A stretch of DNA of 64,000 nucleotides from Paludisphaera soli (GTDB taxonomy: Bacteria > Planctomycetota > Planctomycetia > Isosphaerales > Isosphaeraceae). Of this stretch, positions 1 through 8,900 are shown in pieces. The notes under the pieces are model-generated. The model saw only the letters and a list, made by a program, of their open reading frames with translations. It was not told the origin of the DNA and did not search any database. Location of the stretch: contig NZ_JAALJI010000019.1 in the NCBI RefSeq assembly GCF_011064595.1, forward strand, positions 84,540 to 148,539, read 5' to 3'. Within the stretch, counting starts at the first letter, position 1. The number at the start of each line of letters is the position of its first letter. The position numbers were made by a program, and so were the translations under genes.

Positions 1-1
1 A

Positions 2-127
2 CGCCCGACCCCCAAGGAAGTCGCCGTGTGCGGCGAGTACCTGGGCAAGGCCGGCGACCGCAAGGAGGCCTTCGAGGACGTCTACTGGAGCCTCGTGAAC
101 TCCACCGAGTTCCTCTCGCGACGCTGA
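2..127 (+). CDS. DUF1553-type protein, C-terminal end only
   Basis: The window opens inside a reading frame of 41 codons that ends in TGA at 125-127. The tail reads ...EDVYWSLVNSTEFLSRR, which resembles the end of the planctomycete DUF1549/DUF1553 proteins (large, often cytochrome-associated secreted proteins of unknown biochemical function). The next gene on the same strand is a DUF1501 protein, the usual partner of this family, which supports the call. The start lies outside the window, so domains and signal peptide cannot be checked. Confidence 0.7.
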   Translation, partial: RPTPKEVAVCGEYLGKAGDRKEAFEDVYWSLVNSTEFLSRR

Positions 128-194
128 TCGAACGAACCCGACCTCGGACCCGAACCGGCCCGCACGGCCCCCTTATGCACGGAGCAGACCGTCC

Positions 195-1502
195 ATGCGC
201 ACCGAATCGAGCATCGTCCAGGTGGCCATGAACCGCCACGGGGTCGTCGGCCGCCGCGGGTTCCTCAAGAGCCTGGGCCTGGGCGCGGCCGGTCTCGCCG
301 CCGGCGGCTTGGCCCCGCTCGGCCTCACCGACCTGCTGACCCTCCGGGCCGACGAGCTGCGCAAGAGGCAGTCCGCCTGCATCCTGCTCTGGATGTCCGG
401 CGGCCCCAGCCAGATGGAGACCTTCGACCCCAAGCCGGGCACCGCCAACGGCGGCGAGACCAAGGTCGTCGAGACCGCCGTACCCGGCATTTCGATCGCC
501 GAGGGCTGGGAGAAGACCGCAGGCGTCATGAAGGACGTGGCCCTGATCCGCTCGATGACCAACAAGGAAGGCAACCACCAGCGGGCCGACTACCAGCTCC
601 ACACCGGGTACGTCCCCACCGCCACCCTCAAGCACCCCGGTCTCGGCTCCATCGCCGCGTGCGAGCTGGGCGACTCCGGCTTCGACCTCCCCCACATGGT
701 CGCCATCGGCGGCCCCACGGTCGGCGCCGGGTTCCTCGGGGCCGAGTACGAGCCGTTCATCGTCCCCAACGTCCAGCGCCCTCCCGACAACGCCCAGGCC
801 CGCGTCCCCGTCGAACGATTCCAGCGCCGGCTCGGCCTCTTGAATCAGCTGGAGAAGGCGGGCTTCGAGCAGGCCGGCGGCGCCGACCGGGTCCGCGACC
901 ATCGCGCCCTCTACAAGCAGACCTCGAAGATGGTCCTCTCCCCCCGGATGAAGGCGTTCGACCTGGATCAGGAGGACTCCGCGATCCGCGACGCCTACGG
1001 CCGCACCCCGTTCGGCCAGGGCTGCCTGCTGGCCCGACGGCTGGTCGAGTCCGGCGTCACCTTCGTCGAGGTCCGCTGCGGCGGCTGGGACACCCACAAC
1101 CAGAACAACGAGCGCGTCGGCAAGCTCGCCGGCCAGGTCGACCCCGGCTTCGCGACCCTGATCAACGACCTGAAGGGGCGCGGGATGCTCGACCGCACCC
1201 TCATCGTGTGGATGGGCGAGTTCGGCCGGACGCCGAAGATCAACGCCACCGCCGGCCGCGACCACTTCCCCCGCGTCTTCAACGTCGCCCTCGCCGGCGG
1301 CGGCGTGAAGGGGGGCCAGGTGGTCGGCGCCTCCAGCGCCGACGGGACCGAGGTCCAGGACCGTCCCGTCACGGTCCCTGACCTGATGGCCTCCATCTGC
1401 AAGTCCCTCGGCGTCGACGCCGAGAAGGAGAACCAGACCGCCATCGGCCGCCCCATCCGGATCGTCGACGGCGGCAAGCCCGTCGCCGAACTCTTCGCCT
1501 GA
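195..1502 (+). CDS. DUF1501 domain-containing protein, Tat-exported
   Basis: A 435-residue protein with a twin-arginine motif (RRGFLK, residues 20-25) followed by a Gly/Ala/Leu-rich hydrophobic stretch, so export in folded form by the Tat pathway is expected. Family-typical motifs are SGGPSQMETFDPKPG near residue 70 and GEFGRTPKIN with GRDHFP near 340-355, which match DUF1501, a sulfatase-like fold common in Planctomycetota. It follows the tail of a DUF1553-type gene by 67 bases, the standard two-gene arrangement. The biochemical role of this pair is not established. The start at 195 is the first ATG; Met12 (228) is an alternative that would still keep the Tat motif. Confidence 0.88.
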   Translation: MRTESSIVQVAMNRHGVVGRRGFLKSLGLGAAGLAAGGLAPLGLTDLLTLRADELRKRQSACILLWMSGGPSQMETFDPKPGTANGGETKVVETAVPGISIAEGWEKTAGVMKDVALIRSMTNKEGNHQRADYQLHTGYVPTATLKHPGLGSIAACELGDSGFDLPHMVAIGGPTVGAGFLGAEYEPFIVPNVQRPPDNAQARVPVERFQRRLGLLNQLEKAGFEQAGGADRVRDHRALYKQTSKMVLSPRMKAFDLDQEDSAIRDAYGRTPFGQGCLLARRLVESGVTFVEVRCGGWDTHNQNNERVGKLAGQVDPGFATLINDLKGRGMLDRTLIVWMGEFGRTPKINATAGRDHFPRVFNVALAGGGVKGGQVVGASSADGTEVQDRPVTVPDLMASICKSLGVDAEKENQTAIGRPIRIVDGGKPVAELFA

Positions 1503-1549
1503 TCGGAGAGCGGACCGGCCGGGGGCTCGGGAGGGCCCCCCGCTCCGCC

Positions 1550-2344
1550 TCAGGCGGCTTCCATCGCCCGGCGTCGGCCGACGAAGGCCCGGACGCCGAG
1601 GGCCGCGGCGACGCCCCCGAAGATCCAGAGCGCCGACGGCTCGGGGACCGGCGAGGGCGCGGCCAGGCCCGGGGGGGTCAGCAGGTACGCGTCCACGTCC
1701 CACTCCCCCGCCGCCCCGCCCGGCCTCGGGCGCGAGGCGCGGATCAGCAAGTCGCCGCGATCGTCGATGCCGGTCGGGTGGAATGCGGCGTACGACGCCA
1801 GCAACTGCGGAGGCGCCAGGGAGTCGACGGGCGTCGCGGTCCGCGTCGCCACGTCGTACAGCCAGGATTTCTCCGGGTCGCTGAGCAGGATCTGGTTCGA
1901 CTGGCTCAGCGCGATCCAGCCGCGGGTCGCGGGAGTCAGCTCGACGAGCGGGGCGTACCGGCCGTCTTCCGACCGGACGGTGAAGGTCCGCGTCGTTACG
2001 CCCGGGGGGCCGGCGGGGTCGGAGACGCCGCCGATGTAGGTTCCCGCGTCGTTGATCGCCGTGACGACCATGGGGATGGCCCGGGTCCCGCCGTTTCCGT
2101 CGGGCAGGGTCGCCATGGGCGGGTCCGCGATCTCGCCGGGCTCCGGGTACCTCGTCGTGATCGGGAACAGATACGACACGCCATTCGAGGCGTTGTCGAG
2201 GTTCGATCCATTCGACCGGAGATCCTCGAACCTCCCGAGATAGGTGGCCGTGTAGGGCGAGGCGTGGGCCGCCGAGGTCAGCCCAAGGCCGAGGGCCAGC
2301 GCCCGCAGAGAGAGCGGGATGATCCTGATCGCGGCTTCCTTCAT
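1550..2344 (-). CDS. PEP-CTERM sorting domain protein
   Basis: A secreted protein of 264 residues with an N-terminal signal peptide (RALALGLGLTSAAHA) and a C-terminal PEP-CTERM anchor: VPEPSALW, a hydrophobic helix, then RRR. PEP-CTERM tails are recognised by exosortase and are linked to surface or exopolysaccharide-associated proteins. The start at 2344 was chosen over an in-frame ATG 28 codons upstream because the signal peptide begins there and GGAAGG lies about 10 bases ahead. The central domain has no motif I recognise. It converges on the DUF1501 gene, whose stop is about 50 bases away. Confidence 0.8.
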   Translation of the reverse strand: MKEAAIRIIPLSLRALALGLGLTSAAHASPYTATYLGRFEDLRSNGSNLDNASNGVSYLFPITTRYPEPGEIADPPMATLPDGNGGTRAIPMVVTAINDAGTYIGGVSDPAGPPGVTTRTFTVRSEDGRYAPLVELTPATRGWIALSQSNQILLSDPEKSWLYDVATRTATPVDSLAPPQLLASYAAFHPTGIDDRGDLLIRASRPRPGGAAGEWDVDAYLLTPPGLAAPSPVPEPSALWIFGGVAAALGVRAFVGRRRAMEAA

Positions 2345-2764
2345 CGCTTTCGCCTTCCGTGACCTTGTGGTGCCGAGCGCCGTCCAGCCGGATGATTGCG
2401 ATACTGTAACAATTACGGATTTCGTCAAGGCGGACCGCCGGGCGGACGTCCCGGAGGAGCCCGCCGGCCGTCGAGTTCCGCCTGGCGCGGTTTTCCCGAA
2501 AGCCGGGGGCCCGCCCTGCCGATGATAGGGGATGTATCGGGAGGGCCCGGCGCGGGCGTTCGAACGAGAGCGACGCGTCGAAGCGTCGCGGGGCCGGAGG
2601 CCTCGGGGCGACGGTCGGGAGGGACGAGGGGCGGAGCCCCTCGGAGGGCCCGGCCGAACTGGTCAAGCAAGACGGCCGACCCGGTTTCGACCGCAAACGG
2701 CCGCGAGCCGCTGGTCCCGATCCGGGACTCGGCGGGCGCGGCCTCCTGGGAAAGGAGTTCCCGC
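2345..2764. other. Divergent intergenic region
   Basis: About 420 bases between the minus-strand PEP-CTERM gene and a plus-strand secreted protein. The part near 2390-2430 is visibly less GC-rich than its surroundings and carries a TTGACG (minus strand, 2423-2428) that could be a -35 element of the PEP-CTERM gene, without a convincing -10. An AAAGGAG ribosome binding site for the plus-strand gene lies at 2752-2758. The ORFs crossing the rest look like composition artefacts. Confidence 0.5.
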
Positions 2765-3643
2765 ATGCGATTCTCCACACGGTTGGTTCCGGGGCTGCTC
2801 GGACTGGCGTTCGCCGCCCCGCTGGCCGCCCAGGCGGTGGGCCAGGAGCTGGGCGGCCCGCAGGCGCCCCCGATCGTCCTCGAACACGGGGCCGCCCCGA
2901 GCGAGCCGGCCCGGGCGTTCGCCGCCCGGCCTTCGGCGGCCGCCGCCAAGCACAGCCACAAGGGCCTGCTGGCCCGTCGGAGCTGCACCGAGTGCCAGCG
3001 GGCGAAGGCCAAGTCGCGCGACGGGATCGACGTCCCGCCGCCGCCGTCCGCCCTGCCGCCGGGCTCCGTCCCGGTCGGCGCGGGTCACCAGCATCAGCAC
3101 GCGCACGTCGCGGCCGTCGCCCCCGGCTCGACCGGCTGCGCCTCGTGCGAGGCCGACGCCGCCGCCATGGGGGGGACGATCGTCCCCGGCTCGATCGTCG
3201 TGACCGACTCCCGGATCGATCCCCAGGCGCCGGGCCGGGCCGTCGTCGGCGGCGAGGCCGTCGCGGCCGAGTTCCCGACCGGCCGGGCCGTCTCCGGCGG
3301 AGCCGCCCCCGAGCCGGTCGGCGTGGCCCGGGCCAGCCAGGGTAACTTCACGCCCGTCGCGGGGGCGATGGCCGCCGGCCCCCAGGCCGGCCCCCGCGAC
3401 CCCTCGGTGACGCCCACCAGCATGATCCCGGCCCAGACCGCGATCGGCGGGACGACGGCCCGAAGCCCGCGGATCCTCACCCACCTGCTCGACCTCCCCG
3501 ACCTCACCCGGATCGGCCGCGACGCACGCGCCCGCCGCGACCGCGCCGACCGCTCGTCGCACGCCGCGATCTCCTACCAGGACGGCGTCGGCCCGGTCAC
3601 GGAGCTTCCCGCCTCGGTCGTCTTCGGCAAGGGCGGCCGCTGA
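2765..3643 (+). CDS. Secreted protein with CxxC pairs and His cluster, unknown function
   Basis: A 292-residue protein starting at an ATG preceded by AAAGGAG at good spacing. Residues 1-27 form a signal peptide ending in AAQA. The mature part is Ala/Pro/Gly-rich and probably largely unstructured. It holds two CxxC pairs (C74/C77 in RRSCTECQRAK and C125/C128 in TGCASC) and a HQHQHAH cluster at 108-114, a pattern that could bind metal ions (inference). No known domain was recognised. The next gene downstream also encodes a secreted Cys/His-rich protein, so the two may act in the same envelope process. A longer upstream in-frame ORF lacks coding character and was not used. Confidence 0.6.
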   Translation: MRFSTRLVPGLLGLAFAAPLAAQAVGQELGGPQAPPIVLEHGAAPSEPARAFAARPSAAAAKHSHKGLLARRSCTECQRAKAKSRDGIDVPPPPSALPPGSVPVGAGHQHQHAHVAAVAPGSTGCASCEADAAAMGGTIVPGSIVVTDSRIDPQAPGRAVVGGEAVAAEFPTGRAVSGGAAPEPVGVARASQGNFTPVAGAMAAGPQAGPRDPSVTPTSMIPAQTAIGGTTARSPRILTHLLDLPDLTRIGRDARARRDRADRSSHAAISYQDGVGPVTELPASVVFGKGGR

Positions 3644-3892
3644 GCCGGACGGCCGCCGAGCCCGGCTCGTCGCCTGATTGATTCGGATGGTCCGTTCCCC
3701 CGGCCTGTAGCGGGGGGGCGGGCCGTCCTCGCGTTTCGAACGCCGGATTGGTTCGAGGTTCTCCGCGCCCCGCACCGATCTCAAGAGGCAAGGTCAGAGA
3801 TGGCCGCAGGAGATCGGCGGCGACGCCCCGTGCAGGACGCGCGGGGAGCCACGGTCCTCGCTCGATTGATTCCGGACGATCCAGGAGGGGAC

Positions 3893-3907
3893 ATGCGACT
3901 CAGGTAA
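3893..3907 (+). promoter_or_regulatory. Four-codon upstream ORF (MRLR) with strong SD
   Basis: An AGGAGGGG ribosome binding site at 3883-3890 sits immediately ahead of ATG CGA CTC AGG TAA. The stop codon lies 10 bases before the ATG of the Cys/His-repeat protein gene, and the stop overlaps TAAGG, the only weak SD of that gene. The arrangement fits a leader peptide that couples translation initiation, but it could be a fortuitous ATG behind an SD with long spacing. Confidence 0.45.
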
Positions 3908-3917
3908 GGGATTAACC

Positions 3918-4976
3918 ATGCGTTGTTTCGGAATTCGGCGAGAGACGTCGTTCGCCCTGGGGCTGGCCGCCCTGCTCGGGATGAGCCTGGGCGGTCGGGC
4001 GGTCGCGGATGGATACCATCTGCACCCCACGCTCCCCAAGGAAATGCCGGCCTACGACTTCAACACCGGCGGCGAATACTTCGCCCCGCCGGTCCCCTAC
4101 GGCCACTACGCCAAGGACAAGCACGCGGCCGCGGCCAAGGCCCTCGGCCACGTCGCGGGCCCGATCCACGGCGCGGCGGGGCACCTGAAGGGGAAGCTCG
4201 CGGGTCTGCACGGCCTGGGGGCGGGACACGGACACGGTGAGGGCGGCCACGGCCACGGTCTCGGCCACGGCCACGGCCTTGGACACGGCGGGCTCGGCGG
4301 CGGTTGCGGCCTGGGCGGCTGCAAGGACGGCGGCGCGGTCGTCGGCTCCGGCCTGGCCGGTCTCGCCGGCCACGGCCACGGACTTGGCCTGGGTAAAGGC
4401 CACGGTCACGGGGCGGCGACGTACGCTCCCGTCGTCGCCGGCCATCCCAAGAACTTCGGGCCCTATCACCCCGCCGGGGTGGTCGCGACCGGCCAGTCGG
4501 TCCCTTCCGGCCAGGCGATCGTGAGCCCGGCCGGCCACGGCGGCTGCGGGCCCAACGGCTGCGGCCGGGGCGGCTGCGGGCTGGGCGGCCACCTCGCGGG
4601 CCTCGGCGCCAAGCTGAAGTGCAAGCTCTGCGGCGGCGGCGGATGCGGGGGCTGCGGCGGCGCCGGGTTCGGCGACCCTTGCGGCTCCTGCGGCGGCGGC
4701 GGCTGCGGGGCGTGCGGCGGCTGCGGCCTGCTCTCGAAGCTCAAGCAGTGCCTGCACTGCGGCGGCGCGGGGTGCAAGAACTGCCTGGCGGCCCTCGGCG
4801 GCCTGAAGGGCAAGCTCCACGGCCTGCTCGGCGGCCTCGTCGGGCCCAAGTACGACTACTTCGTCGGCGCCGGCGGCCCCGTGCCGCTGACCCCCGGCTA
4901 CGTCCCCTATATCGTCACGACCCGTTCGCCCCGCGATTTCTTCGCCTTCCCGCCGATGACCCCGGACGGTTTCTGA
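3918..4976 (+). CDS. Secreted Gly/His/Cys-repeat protein, putative metal binder
   Basis: A 352-residue exported protein (signal peptide about residues 1-31, ending GGRAVA|DG). The middle is built of HGHG-rich repeats (roughly residues 95-165). The C-terminal half carries three copies of exactly the same spacing C-x2-C-x4-C-x2-C with a CGGxGC core: 235-246, 255-266 and 278-289. These resemble the CxxCxGxG units of DnaJ-type zinc fingers in spacing logic only. Together with the His repeats they suggest metal binding outside the cytoplasm (inference). The C-terminus is rich in Pro, Tyr and Phe. Translation may depend on the small upstream ORF at 3893. I know no characterised homologue. Confidence 0.65.
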   Translation: MRCFGIRRETSFALGLAALLGMSLGGRAVADGYHLHPTLPKEMPAYDFNTGGEYFAPPVPYGHYAKDKHAAAAKALGHVAGPIHGAAGHLKGKLAGLHGLGAGHGHGEGGHGHGLGHGHGLGHGGLGGGCGLGGCKDGGAVVGSGLAGLAGHGHGLGLGKGHGHGAATYAPVVAGHPKNFGPYHPAGVVATGQSVPSGQAIVSPAGHGGCGPNGCGRGGCGLGGHLAGLGAKLKCKLCGGGGCGGCGGAGFGDPCGSCGGGGCGACGGCGLLSKLKQCLHCGGAGCKNCLAALGGLKGKLHGLLGGLVGPKYDYFVGAGGPVPLTPGYVPYIVTTRSPRDFFAFPPMTPDGF

Positions 4977-5105
4977 CGATCTACTGAACACGGAACGGTG
5001 ACGGCCCGACGCGCCCGGCGCGCGACCCGCGCCGGGCCCGTCGTCGTCGTCGGGATTAGAGCCCGGGCAGGACTTCCGGGCGCCTCGCTCACGGAAAGGA
5101 ACGCC

Positions 5106-5630
5106 ATGCCAGAGCCCTCGCCCCGCATCGGGGGCCGCCTCGCGGCCGCCGTCGCCCTGACGCTCGCCCTCTCGGGAGGCGTCGCCCGGGCCCAGGCCCC
5201 CCCGCCCAACGTCCCCGACCTGGAGACCCGCAGCGGCCTCGTGATGCGGTTCACCAACCCCGCCGGGAAGCTGCCGCAGGACCCCTACCGCGACAACTTC
5301 TACGCCACCCGCTACGCCGACCGCGGCCTGGTCAAGCACCTCCGCGTGAAGCCGAAGGATCAGGGCCTCTACGGCCTGGGCTGGAAGGCGGCCGACACCG
5401 AGAGCGTCTATCCGTATTTCTACGGCAATCCCGGCCAGTCCACCGTCACCGCGTCGAGCAAGCCCTGGCCCCGCCCCCTCCGCGTCTTCCAGGGGATGGC
5501 CGAGCCGTTCCGGCCGGTCGGCATGTACTACAGCATGGGGAGCTACGTGCCGATCTACGACGTCGACCCCGTCGTCCCCGGCCCGGGCCCCTACCCCTAT
5601 CCGTTCTACTTCAACTGGCACGGCGGCTGA
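5106..5630 (+). CDS. Secreted Tyr/Pro-rich protein, unknown function
   Basis: A 174-residue protein with a signal peptide (ALTLALSGGVARAQA) and GGAAAGGA as ribosome binding site before the ATG at 5106. After cleavage it reads as a compact, aromatic-rich domain (VMRFTNPAGKLPQDPYRDNFYATRY and similar), ending in a Pro/Tyr-rich tail YPYPFYFNWHGG. No cofactor or catalytic motif is visible. It follows the Cys/His-repeat protein by 129 bases on the same strand and precedes a strong hairpin, so it is likely the last gene of that secreted-protein group. Confidence 0.6.
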   Translation: MPEPSPRIGGRLAAAVALTLALSGGVARAQAPPPNVPDLETRSGLVMRFTNPAGKLPQDPYRDNFYATRYADRGLVKHLRVKPKDQGLYGLGWKAADTESVYPYFYGNPGQSTVTASSKPWPRPLRVFQGMAEPFRPVGMYYSMGSYVPIYDVDPVVPGPGPYPYPFYFNWHGG

Positions 5631-5651
5631 CGCCGGACCTGATTCGCGAGG

Positions 5652-5686
5652 CGGGGCCGGTCCGACGAGGCGTCGGACCGGCCCCG
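5652..5686 (+). terminator. Terminator-like hairpin
   Basis: A perfect GC-rich inverted repeat with a 15-bp stem (arm GGGGCCGGTCCGAC and its complement, plus a closing C-G pair) and a 5-base loop, 22 bases after the stop of the preceding gene. No U-tract follows, as is common in very GC-rich genomes. Confidence 0.65.
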
Positions 5687-5793
5687 TCCGCGCGCCGCGT
5701 CGAGGACGACGCGCCTTGCCCATCTTTCCAAATCGCCGTCCGAAAGCTTGGCCGCATCAGGATTTGGGAACGGGTTCCCGCCCGACGGGGTTC

Positions 5794-5822
5794 TTGACAG
5801 GCCCCGGACGATGAGATAGGTT
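5794..5822 (+). promoter_or_regulatory. Sigma70-type promoter of tex
   Basis: TTGACA at 5794-5799, a 17-base spacer and TAGGTT at 5817-5822. The -35 is a consensus match. The predicted transcript would have a leader of about 150 bases before the tex ATG at 5978. Confidence 0.6.
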
Positions 5823-5977
5823 GTCCAGACTTGTTTTCAGGCTAGGCGTCTTCGTGCGCTCGGATCGAACCGCGAGCCGTCTTCCATGGGGTGCGGCGCT
5901 GCACCCGGCCCAACGCGGTCGGCCTCGTCGCCTCCCCCCATCGCCGTCGTCACACCTTGGTGCAGAGTAGAGGCTCC

Positions 5978-8900
5978 ATGGACAACCCGATTCAGGTCGA
6001 CCTGGGCCGAATCGCGCAAGACCTGCAGATCCGGCGCGTTCAGGTGGAGAGCGTCGTCCAGTTGCTGGACGAAGGCAACACCGTCGCCTTCATCACGCGC
6101 TACCGGAAAGAGCGGACCGGGAACCTCAACGAGGTCGTGATCCGCGAGATCCAGATCCGCATCCAAAGGCTTCGCGAGCTCGCCGAGCGCAAAGAAACGA
6201 TCCTCAAGACGATCGACAAGCAGGGCAAGCTCACGCCCGAGCTCGACGTCGCGATCCGATCGGCCGAGAACCTCAAGCGCCTGGAAGACCTCTACCTGCC
6301 GTTCAAGCCCAAGAAGCGGACGAAGGCGTCCGAGGCGCGCGAGAAGGGCCTGGAGCCCCTCGCCGCCCGGATCTGGACCCGCGACGAGACCCTGACCGAC
6401 CTGCCCGCCGCCGCGGCGGAGTTCGTCGACGCCGAGAAGGGTTTGGACTCCCCCGAGAAGGTCCTCGAAGGCGTCCGCCACATCCTCGCCGAGGCGATCA
6501 GCGAGATGGCCGCCGTCCGCGAGGCCGTGCGCAAGGCCGTCTGGAAGACCGGCAAGCTCGTCACCACCAAGGGCGAGGTCGCCGAGGGCCAGGGCCTGGA
6601 ATACCGCGACTATTTCGACTACAGCGAGCCCGTCGCCCAGGTCCCGCCGCACCGCGTGCTGGCGATCAACCGGGGGGACAAGGAAGGTCCGCTCAAGGTC
6701 AAGATGGAGGTTTCGCGGCCCGACCTGGAGTCCGCCTTCTTCGGCCAGCTGCCGCTCGAAGGCCACCCCCAGGCCGACGCCTTCCACGCCGCGGCCGTCG
6801 ACGCGCTCGAGCGCCTGATCCTCCCCAGCATGGAGCGCGAGGTCCGCCACGACCTGACCGAGACCGCCGAGAAGCACGCGGTCGACGTCTTCGCCCGCAA
6901 CCTGCGGAGCCTGCTCCTCCAGCCCCCCATCCCCAAGCAGGTCGTCCTGGCCATCGACCCGGGCCTGCGATCGGGCTGCAAGGTCGCCGTGCTCGACCCC
7001 AACGGCAACCTGCTGGAGCAAGGGATCGTCTACCCCCACGCCCCCCAGAGCCGGCGTTCCGAGGCCAAGACGTTCATCAAGGACCTCGTCGGCAAGCACC
7101 ACGTGAACGTCGTCGCCATCGGCAACGGCACAGCCTGCCGCGAGACCGAGGAGCTGGTCGCCGAGATCATCTCCGAGGGGACCGAGTTCAGCACCAACCC
7201 CGAGGCCCGCGCCGCCGCCGAGGCCGCCTACGCCGCGGCCCTCGCGAACGCCGCCGCCCGCCCCCCCCGCGAGCCTCGGCCCGAGGCCGACGAGCCGACC
7301 GAGCCCGAGGCTGCGTCCGAACCCGAGACGCCGGCCGAACCCCAGCCCGAGGCGGGGTTCGACGCCGTCGCGCAAGCCGCCGAGTCTCCGGCCGAGGTCG
7401 TCGAGGCCGAGGCCGAGAGCCCGGCCCACCCCCACGACCTCCCCGCCGAGGTCGCGGCCGAGGCCGAGGTTGAGGCCCCGACCGCCGAGGAGGCCGCGAC
7501 CCCGGTCGCCGTCGAGGCCGGGACCCCGGTCGCCGTCGAGGCCGGCGCGGACGGCTTCACGGTGCCGGACGACTTCCAGCCCGAGGAGGAGGAGGAGTTG
7601 CCGCCGATCTCCGGCGGCTCTCCCGAGGCCGAGGCCGGCGAGCAAGTCCAGCCCGACGCCGCCGACCTCCAGGCCCAGCCGGCGGGCGATCCCGCGGCTT
7701 CGCCCGAGTCCCAGGCACCCGCCGAATCCCACTCCCCCGAGCCGACGGCCCACGCCGAGACCCAGGCCCCCGAGCCGACCGCCCACGCCGAGACCCCGGC
7801 GAGCCTCGAGGCACCGGAGAGCCACGAGGCCCTCCCGGGTCCCGAGGCCCCGCCGGCCGAGACGCCCGCCCCCGCCGAGGGCGGCGAGGTCCGGGCCTCC
7901 TCGGGCCGCCCCGAGGGGGGGAGCCCCCGCGGCGAAGGCCGCCGCGGCAAGAGCCGAGGCTCGCGCTCGCGCAACCACCAGCCGCCGCCGCAGACGCCCC
8001 CCGCGCCCCACGCGGCCGACGGCCTGCTGGCTCAGCTCGCGTACGTGATCGTCAACGAGGCCGGCGCCAGCGTCTACTCGGCCAGCCCGATCGGCCGCGA
8101 AGAGCTGCCCGAGTACGACGCTACGCTCCGCAGCGCCATCTCGATCGGCCGTCGGCTCCAGGATCCGCTCTCGGAGCTGGTCAAGATCGAGCCCCAGAAC
8201 ATCGGCGTGGGCCTGTACCAGCACGACGTCAGCCCCAAGCAGCTGAAGGAATCGCTCGACGCGGTGATCGCCAGCTGCGTGAACTTCGTCGGCGTGGACC
8301 TGAACACCGCCAGCGTCCCCCTGCTCCGCTACGTCTCGGGCCTGAACCAGCTCACCGCCCGCCGTATCGCCGACCGCCGGACCGAGAAGGGCCCGTTCGC
8401 CAGCCGCGACGAGCTGATCGAAGTCGAAGGGGTCGGCCCGGCGACGTTCACGCAGGCGGCCGGCTTCCTCAAGATCGGCGACGGCCCCCACCCGCTCGAC
8501 CGGACCTGGGTCCACCCCGAGAGCTACGCGGCGGCGACCCGGCTCCTGGAGAAGTTCGGATACGCCCCGGAAGTGGTCCGCGACAAGGACAAGCTCCCCG
8601 AGCTGCGGGCCAAGCTCGCCGAGGCCGACGTGCCCGCGCTGGCCGCGGAGCTGGAGATCGGCGAGCCGACCCTCAAGGACATCATCGAGGCCCTCGGCCG
8701 TCCCGACCGCGACCCCCGCGACGACCTCCCCAAGCCCATCTTCAAGAAGGGGGTCCTCAAGCTGGAGGACCTGACCGCCGGGATGGAGCTGAAGGGGACG
8801 GTCCTGAACGTGGTCGACTTCGGCGCGTTCGTCGACATCGGCCTGAAGGACTCCGGGCTGGTGCACATCAGCCAGCTCGCCAACCGCTACATCAAGAGCC

